From: Chlorogloea purpurea SAG 13.99
GTDB lineage: Bacteria; Cyanobacteriota; Cyanobacteriia; Cyanobacteriales; Microcystaceae
Assembly: GCA_016903695.1 (NCBI GenBank)
Contig: JADQBB010000024.1
Coordinates: 1 to 64,000 of the forward strand
Direction of reading: 5' to 3'
DNA: 64,000 nucleotides
Positions 58,769 through 64,000 of the stretch are shown here, piece by piece (position 1 is the first letter of the stretch; every line of letters begins with the position of its first letter). A program made the translations under genes and the position numbers. The notes under the pieces were generated by a model that saw only the letters and a list, made by a program, of their open reading frames with translations, was not told the origin of the DNA and ran no database searches.

Positions 58769-61012
58769 ATGCCTTTTTTTTTATTCGCCTTTGACCCCCC
58801 AAACCCTCCCCGTGACTACTCTCAAGCAAAACCGCCGGAGGTTATCGAGATCTACTATGCAGATCCCGACCATCTACCTCCTTCTTCCCCGCCCGACTCT
58901 TCAACCGGTAGCGCCGAATTACTAGGTACTCCCCTATCGATTCAACAGTCCCCCCCCACGATACAAAGGGTAGAGGGTCTGAATCTCCATAGTTTCCCTT
59001 CATCATCTACCCGCACTAAAATCAAGACCATCGAAGCAGGAACGAATCACAGTAGTGAATATGAATTATCCCTATCAGCGGCACCCACCCTATCAGAGAA
59101 CACTATTCCCGTTGAAAACGTCGATACTTTAGAACTGATCGCGGATGTACAAGAATACGACGAAAAAAATCGCATCATCACCGCCAAGGGGAATGTGACT
59201 CTCCGCCTCAAAAATAGTTTGTTGACGGCTGATACTCTGAAAATCAACCTGCCCGAAAAACTGGCGGTAGCCGAAGGACAGGTGATACTGACGAGAGGTG
59301 ATCAGATCTTGCGGGGCGATCGATTCGAGTATTATTTCGTCCAAGATACGGGCGTGGTCTTCAACGCTAACGGGGAGATATATCAGGCCAGTAGCGACAG
59401 GGATTTCGGGGAAGTCCTCCCCAGCGACGTGGGCGCGGGTTCTACTACTTTCCAACCCCTGGGAGATCGTCTGGCTTACAATCAACCCCTACAACGTATT
59501 ACCACAGCCCAGGGTTTCCGCTTCGGCGTGGGCGCGCAGAATCCGGCCAACCAGGGCAATCAACAGGGATTGAAGAGCGACACGGGCGGAACGGTCAATC
59601 GCGTTCGCTTCCAAGCGGAGCGGTTGGAGTTTGATGGGGGCGTGTGGAATGCCACTAATCTACGCCTGACTAATGACCCCTTCTCCCCCCCCGAATTCGA
59701 GATCCGGGCGGCTACCGCCACCATGAGAAATACGGGGCCGCTAACGAGCGAGATCACCACTACCGGCTCCCGTTTGGTATTCGATCAGAGAATATCGGCT
59801 CCTTTCCTCAATACCCTGGTGATCGATCGTCGCCGCCGCCGTCCCACTCTTTTCACCCTTGGATACGACGGGGAAGACCGGGGGGGTTTATTCATCGAGA
59901 GATCTTTCGGTATCATCGATAATCGCAATGTATTTTTCGAGTTAATCCCCCAATACCTGATCCAGAAGGTTATCGCCCCCGACCAGTTTTCTTCCGCCAA
60001 TCCCGGCGGCGGTGAGGTAACTCCTCTGAGTCCTAAAGCATTCGGACTCGTGGGTAATTTAGAAGTCGCTTTCAGCGCCAGAACGATTTTCTCCGGCACG
60101 GCTTCTTTTTCTAACTTAGACCTAGAACAGCTAGAGAATTCTGTACGCTCGAAATTGAGACTACAACAACGCATCGGGGATTTAGCCAACCCCTACCGTC
60201 TCAATCTCGATTATAACTATCGGGAGAGATTGTTCAACGGCTCCCTCGGTTATCAAACCGTCAGTAGTAGCATCGGGGCCATCTTCCTCTCGCCTGCATT
60301 GCCTTTAGGTAATTCCGGGGTGAATCTCAGTTATCAGGTATCCCTACAAAATGTTAACGCTCCCACCGATCGTCTTGACTTATTGCCCCCGGTACGAACT
60401 AATAATGACATCAATCTCACCCGTTTCCAAGGGGCGGTTTCCCTCAGTAAAGGCTTTTTACTATGGACCGGTGGTACTCTCCCGCCCACCACGGAAGAGG
60501 GATTGAGATTCAGCCCCACACCCGTTCAACCTTATATAGTCTTCATCACCGGTTTAACGAGTGTCGCCAGTTTTTATAGTAACGGGGATCTGCAACCCTC
60601 CCTCACCGGTACGGTGGGATTTTTGGGGCAGTTCGGCAATTTTTCCCGTTCTTATCTGGATTTTACCGGGTTTAACGTCAGTTTCAGTCAAGGTTTGGTG
60701 GGGGATAAGTCGCCGTTTTTATTCGATCGTTACGTTGACCAACAAACCGTATCTTTCGGTATCACCCAGCAAATTTACGGCCCTGTGCGTATCGGTTTTC
60801 AATCGGCCTATAGCATCGATCAGAATAAAGAAATCAGTACCGATTACTTTATCGAGTGGAGTCGCCGCACCTATAGCCTGCTACTGAGATACAATCCGAT
60901 TCTACAGCTAGGGGCGGTCAACATTAGAATCAGCGACTTTAACTGGGTGGGTAATCCGGGTTACTTCGACGGTAGTGATGTTCGTCCCGTGGTTAATGGG
61001 GTGTCCAGATAA
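58769..61012 (+). CDS. DUF3769 LptD-like outer-membrane protein
   Basis: 747 residues. After a Pro/Ser-rich N-terminus, an OstA/LptA-type jellyroll (about 115-210) with LIADVQEYDEKNRIITAKGN, LRLKNSLLTADTLKIN and VILTRGDQILRGDRFEYYF, then a long beta-strand region (about 330-740) typical of the LptD barrel. In cyanobacteria DUF3769 is thought to do the final step of LPS assembly with the LptABF set at 35-37.7 kb. The only ATG, at 58769, has no signal peptide behind it (MPFFLFAFDPPNPPRDY), so the true start may be different. Confidence 0.83.
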   Translation: MPFFLFAFDPPNPPRDYSQAKPPEVIEIYYADPDHLPPSSPPDSSTGSAELLGTPLSIQQSPPTIQRVEGLNLHSFPSSSTRTKIKTIEAGTNHSSEYELSLSAAPTLSENTIPVENVDTLELIADVQEYDEKNRIITAKGNVTLRLKNSLLTADTLKINLPEKLAVAEGQVILTRGDQILRGDRFEYYFVQDTGVVFNANGEIYQASSDRDFGEVLPSDVGAGSTTFQPLGDRLAYNQPLQRITTAQGFRFGVGAQNPANQGNQQGLKSDTGGTVNRVRFQAERLEFDGGVWNATNLRLTNDPFSPPEFEIRAATATMRNTGPLTSEITTTGSRLVFDQRISAPFLNTLVIDRRRRRPTLFTLGYDGEDRGGLFIERSFGIIDNRNVFFELIPQYLIQKVIAPDQFSSANPGGGEVTPLSPKAFGLVGNLEVAFSARTIFSGTASFSNLDLEQLENSVRSKLRLQQRIGDLANPYRLNLDYNYRERLFNGSLGYQTVSSSIGAIFLSPALPLGNSGVNLSYQVSLQNVNAPTDRLDLLPPVRTNNDINLTRFQGAVSLSKGFLLWTGGTLPPTTEEGLRFSPTPVQPYIVFITGLTSVASFYSNGDLQPSLTGTVGFLGQFGNFSRSYLDFTGFNVSFSQGLVGDKSPFLFDRYVDQQTVSFGITQQIYGPVRIGFQSAYSIDQNKEISTDYFIEWSRRTYSLLLRYNPILQLGAVNIRISDFNWVGNPGYFDGSDVRPVVNGVSR

Positions 61013-61032
61013 AAATGATAACGGCCCTGAAC

Positions 61033-62274
61033 TTATTCCTCTAACCAAATTTCCTCCTGTTGGTCTAACAGGAGTTTCGCCGCCTCTAGCATATCACCCA
61101 CGATCTCTCTTAAATCTTCTTTATTGTCCAAGTAAGTTTTTAAGGCTTGTAAAGGGTCTAAGCTATGGCCTACACCTAATTCAGGTAAGCGAGGTCTGGC
61201 CAGTTGACTGATCAAATCTGCCTGGATACTATAACTGTGAGCCGGTTTGAGAGCTTCGTAAATATTACTGATATTTACCTGTTCTAACTGTTCGGAGCGT
61301 ATTTTATAACTCAGTCTGACTACTGCATCCTCAAGGGCGTGTTTGTTGATGGCTTTGATAATCGCCTGTTGTGGGTTTTCTACTTCGGAAACATTGACTC
61401 CAATCGTTAAAAACGATCGCACCGGCAGAGAACAGAATTCCCAGTTAACTTTTCCTTTCTCCACTTCAACCATCACGTAACCTTTATCTTCTTTTTCCTC
61501 GCTGAAATCCACACGATCTATACTACCTGGATAAACGATCGGCGGATTATTGCGGGGGTTGAGATTTTGATGTTTGTGTACGTGTCCTAAAGCCACGTAG
61601 TCGAATTGAGGGCGGTTCAACAGTCCAAGGGGTACACTGAAACTTTTTCCCACCGCTAATAACCTTTCCGCTCCCAATGTCGCTCGCTCGGCCATTAAAT
61701 GGCCCAAGAACACCGTCGGTAAATCGGGATCTAACTTCCTGATTTCCGCTTCTATTATCGGTTCGAGGCGTTCTATGAGCAAGTAATTAATTTCCGCCAT
61801 CGATAATCCCTCAGCTTCCTTTTTCGTCAGGAGATTGGCCCGGTTTAACCAGGGGAGGGTGATGATCTGTATATTTCCGCTTTTGGTGGCGATGCGATGG
61901 GTGGTGATGCGATCGCCTACTATGAACCCAGGGACGGCGAGGGTGCGATAGATGGATAAACTAGCGCCTCCATTGCCTTGAGAGTGCTGATCGTGATTGC
62001 CCACCAATAAAACCGCCGGTATGCCCGCGTCTGCCAGACGGCGAAATTGACTGGCAAAAGCTTCGTGAACGTAGGGGGCGGGGGTGGAATCGGGAAAGGC
62101 ATCTCCTCCGAATAGCACTAAATCCACCGGTTCTAACAGCGCTCTATCTATACACTGACTCAAACTATGGGCAAAATCTTCGAGGCGGGTATTGAGTCCT
62201 GTGTTCGGGTTGATGCGACCGTGATTGAGACCGCTGCCCATGTGAATATCCGATAAATGGAGAATTTTAATCAT
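61033..62274 (-). CDS. sbcD: SbcD-like (Mre11-family) DNA-repair exonuclease subunit
   Basis: 413 residues. Metallophosphoesterase motifs complete: D9-x-H11, GGDAFPD (56-62), GNHD (92-95), LGHLMAE and GHVHKHQ further on. The C-terminal part (about 275-413) is the usual capping and coiled-coil-binding region. Works with SbcC at hairpins and stalled forks; sbcC is not in the window. Confidence 0.87.
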   Translation of the reverse strand: MIKILHLSDIHMGSGLNHGRINPNTGLNTRLEDFAHSLSQCIDRALLEPVDLVLFGGDAFPDSTPAPYVHEAFASQFRRLADAGIPAVLLVGNHDQHSQGNGGASLSIYRTLAVPGFIVGDRITTHRIATKSGNIQIITLPWLNRANLLTKKEAEGLSMAEINYLLIERLEPIIEAEIRKLDPDLPTVFLGHLMAERATLGAERLLAVGKSFSVPLGLLNRPQFDYVALGHVHKHQNLNPRNNPPIVYPGSIDRVDFSEEKEDKGYVMVEVEKGKVNWEFCSLPVRSFLTIGVNVSEVENPQQAIIKAINKHALEDAVVRLSYKIRSEQLEQVNISNIYEALKPAHSYSIQADLISQLARPRLPELGVGHSLDPLQALKTYLDNKEDLREIVGDMLEAAKLLLDQQEEIWLEE

Positions 62275-62288
62275 ATGTTCTATAACAG

Positions 62289-62315
62289 AGGGGCGTACTT
62301 TTATAGTACACCCCT
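62289..62315 (-). terminator. Strong stem-loop after the petN unit
   Basis: AGGGGCGTACT (62289-62299) pairs with AGTACACCCCT (62305-62315) around a five-base loop; on the minus strand the only odd pair is a G-U wobble. It lies just after the stop of the small ORF and before the sbcD start, so it probably ends the petN transcript. Confidence 0.55.
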
Positions 62316-62319
62316 TGGT

Positions 62320-62463
62320 TTATTTACCGCTTCTTTTATCCCGTTCTTGACGGCGACGGTCGCGCCATTCGGCTGTAGTCAAGTAAAGAATACCCCCACT
62401 CACTAAGACCAAGAGGATCAGGGCCACTAAGAAAAGGGTGTTGAGGACTGTCGATGTTTCCAC
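62320..62463 (-). CDS. Small single-helix membrane protein after petN
   Basis: 47 residues, GTG start three bases after the petN stop. One transmembrane helix (NTLFLVALILLVLVSGGILYL) followed by a basic tail, TTAEWRDRRRQERDKRSGK. The EWRDRRR ending reminds me of the very small NDH-1 subunit NdhP, but I cannot confirm it. No RBS of its own; coupled to petN. A genuine gene is likely because the frame is tightly packed between petN and the terminator. Confidence 0.65.
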   Translation of the reverse strand: METSTVLNTLFLVALILLVLVSGGILYLTTAEWRDRRRQERDKRSGK

Positions 62464-62466
62464 TGT

Positions 62467-62556
62467 TTAGAAACCGTTGCGGGCCCAGACGACCATCGAG
62501 ATAGACCAGGTGAATAACGCTAACACGCTAACCCAGCCGAGTGTCAAAATATCCAT
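62467..62556 (-). CDS. petN: Cytochrome b6f subunit PetN
   Basis: 29 residues, the exact family length. [20 protein letters not shown] followed by MVVWARNGF is the PetN sequence, a single membrane helix essential for assembly and stability of the b6f complex. ATG read from 62556. First gene of a two-gene minus-strand unit. Confidence 0.96.
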   Translation of the reverse strand: MDILTLGWVSVLALFTWSISMVVWARNGF

Positions 62557-62625
62557 AATTGCTTTTTTGTTAACTACAAATCTTATAATAATGGATCTTT
62601 AGCCTTTGTTTGGTGTACTCGGACG

Positions 62626-63051
62626 ATGCAAATCACTCTCGCTGAACGTCTAGAATCTCTTAAGGCCGGTATCCTCGGTGCTGCGGGCTTTACTTCCGTT
62701 TACCTGTTTTTTGTCGCTCTGCATTATTTCTTAGCTCAAGAGTCGTATCCATTTATTAGCATTCTTGTCAAGGTGTTCGTATCAGCTCTCAGTGGTTTTT
62801 TGTTCGCGGTCACTTACCGCTATGTTATCCGCGATGACGATAACCCTCACCTGAAGGACGGGGCCGTGGCCGCTTTCTCTCTGGTGAGGGGTTTGGTGCC
62901 TTTACAGTGGGGGGATGGTTCTACGATGGAGGCATTATTGTTATGTCTATTTTTAGGGGAGAGTTTTATCTGTTTTTTATTAACCCGTTGGCTGATCGAT
63001 CGTGGGTTCGAGAGTGGATTTGTTAAACCTCTTATGCCCAATCATTTATGA
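62626..63051 (+). CDS. Conserved cyanobacterial membrane protein, unknown function
   Basis: 141 residues with about three to four hydrophobic helices (VYLFFVALHYFLA, ISILVKVFVSALSGFLFAVTYRYV, LLCLFLGESFICFLLTRWLI). The motif DGAVAAFSLVRGLVPLQWG in the centre seems conserved in the group, but I cannot name the family. Divergent from petN with about 70 bases between them, followed by a clear terminator. Confidence 0.65.
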   Translation: MQITLAERLESLKAGILGAAGFTSVYLFFVALHYFLAQESYPFISILVKVFVSALSGFLFAVTYRYVIRDDDNPHLKDGAVAAFSLVRGLVPLQWGDGSTMEALLLCLFLGESFICFLLTRWLIDRGFESGFVKPLMPNHL

Positions 63052-63068
63052 ACATCAAATAAAAGATA

Positions 63069-63094
63069 AAGGCTCCCCAGTAAAAAGGAGCCTT
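63069..63094. terminator. Bidirectional terminator between membrane protein and subtilase genes
   Basis: AAGGCTCC (63069-63076) pairs with GGAGCCTT (63087-63094) with a ten-base loop, followed by AATTATTTTATTT. It can serve the convergent genes on both sides. Confidence 0.75.
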
Positions 63095-63119
63095 AATTAT
63101 TTTATTTATCTCGATCGGT

Positions 63120-64000
63120 TTATTGAGAGATAGTTAAGACGTCTACAAAATCTGAAGGAAGGTCGAGACCCGTAGAACTTTGACTTCCAGTCCCCCCATA
63201 ATTCAAGGGATCGAGAGAGAGGGGCGCTAATACAGTGTGAGTGGCGCTGCTTGTGATGATCTGACGAACTTGAGCTGGTGTCAGATTAGGATTGGCGCTT
63301 AACATCAGTGCCACCACCCCGGCTACATGGGGTGAAGCCATCGATGTACCGCTCATGCCTCCATAACCGCTACCCATCGTGGATAGTATCCCGGCACCTG
63401 GAGCCGTCACATAAGCCATGGATGAATTTGTGCCCGCTTTATTAGAGAACCCTTGGAAGTTATTGGTACTACCAACAGCACCTACAGCGATACCGTTAGT
63501 AAGAGCGTAGTAGGCAGGATAAATGGGGACAGAACCACTCGAATTACCCGCCGCCATCACTACAGTCACGCCACGAGAGGCGGCATAGGTAATAGCCTGT
63601 TCAACGGAGGGCATAGAGAAAGAACCACCGAGACTCATATTGATAACTTTAGCCCCGTTATTGGCCGCGTAACGGATGCCTTGAGCCACATCCCAACTCG
63701 TACCTATATTCTGACCACCCAGGACTTTAATGGGCATGATCTTGACATTGGGAGCGATACCCGTATTGCCGATACTGTTACGTAGCGCACCGATAATTCC
63801 CGCTACATGGGTTCCATGACCGTTTCCATCTACAAGATTATTGTTATTATCGGGAAAATTCCAGCCGTTTACATCATCGATAAAGCCGTTGCCATCATTA
63901 TCGATGCCGTCGCCCGGAATTTCTCCTCTATTAACCCAGATATTAGCGGCGAGATCTGCATGATTAATATTGACTCCGGTATCGATCACTGCTACCGTAA
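63120..64000 (-). CDS. Subtilisin-like (S8) serine protease, 5' end outside the window
   Basis: At least 293 residues of the catalytic domain; the gene continues past base 64000. VIDTG supplies the Asp, HGTHVAGI the His and GTSMASPHVAG the Ser. A calcium-site-like DNDGNGFIDD loop lies between Asp and His. The start codon is not in view; the GTG at 63989 is an internal Val of VIDTG. The last 40 residues are a short tail, so no further domain follows. Probably secreted. Confidence 0.9.
   Translation of the reverse strand, partial: TVAVIDTGVNINHADLAANIWVNRGEIPGDGIDNDGNGFIDDVNGWNFPDNNNNLVDGNGHGTHVAGIIGALRNSIGNTGIAPNVKIMPIKVLGGQNIGTSWDVAQGIRYAANNGAKVINMSLGGSFSMPSVEQAITYAASRGVTVVMAAGNSSGSVPIYPAYYALTNGIAVGAVGSTNNFQGFSNKAGTNSSMAYVTAPGAGILSTMGSGYGGMSGTSMASPHVAGVVALMLSANPNLTPAQVRQIITSSATHTVLAPLSLDPLNYGGTGSQSSTGLDLPSDFVDVLTISQ

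Overview
The window is a piece of a cyanobacterial chromosome. It carries photosystem I genes psaC and psaK, photosystem II psbI, cytochrome b6f petN, a flv4/PsiE-like/flv2 flavodiiron operon, the ferredoxin-thioredoxin reductase catalytic chain, and families largely confined to cyanobacteria (COP23, DUF3769 LptD-like, DUF2808). GATCGATC and GCGATCGC words (HIP1-like) are common throughout. The genus cannot be fixed from the sequence alone; a unicellular or chroococcalean beta-cyanobacterium is a reasonable guess. No rRNA, tRNA, intact insertion sequence or CRISPR array was seen.

Region 1 (about 0.2-13.4 kb) is a type III-B CRISPR-Cas effector locus. A WYL regulator is followed by cas10/cmr2, cmr3, cmr4, a Uma2-type nuclease gene overlapping cmr4, cmr5, a single gene that appears to fuse Cmr6 and Cmr1 behind a Gly/Ser-rich stretch, and a CARF-HEPN effector. 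Two more CARF-type genes lie on the opposite strand (a Csx1/TM1812-like CARF-HEPN protein and an APE2256-like CARF protein). Cas10 keeps its GGDD motif, so cyclic oligoadenylate signalling to the three CARF proteins is likely. The catalytic Asp expected in Cmr4 is not where the family has it. There is no cas1, cas2 or cas6. This locus is the best candidate for an unusual system here.

Region 2 (13.5-28.5 kb) is mostly housekeeping and surface genes: a GH57 protein and dusA (overlapping), a DUF4145 coiled-coil protein, a large CHASE-PAS-GGDEF-EAL protein, several small secreted proteins, a CLC chloride/proton exchanger, psaC, an AEC transporter and an FGE-like protein.

Region 3 (28.7-46.3 kb) holds the flv4-flv2 operon, a ROK sugar kinase, def, ftrC, a DUF309 gene, an LPS-export operon (LptA-like, LptB, LptF-like), metH and purH. 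Between lptF and metH sits a short AT-rich insert (a 2-oxoglutarate dioxygenase-like and a Gfo/Idh-like gene) bordered on its left by a decayed second copy of the lptF 3' end.

Region 4 (46.4-64 kb) has small membrane proteins, a CobT-like enzyme, a second Uma2 gene, a LOG-family enzyme, a Ser/Thr kinase, a cluster of four peptidase-related or secreted proteins (M48, DUF4344, trypsin-like, COP23), psaK, psbI, the LptD-like DUF3769 protein, an SbcD-like nuclease, petN with a small partner ORF, and the 3' part of a subtilase that runs off the right edge. The LptD-like protein at 58.8 kb and the LptABF genes at 35-37.7 kb probably act in the same LPS transport route.
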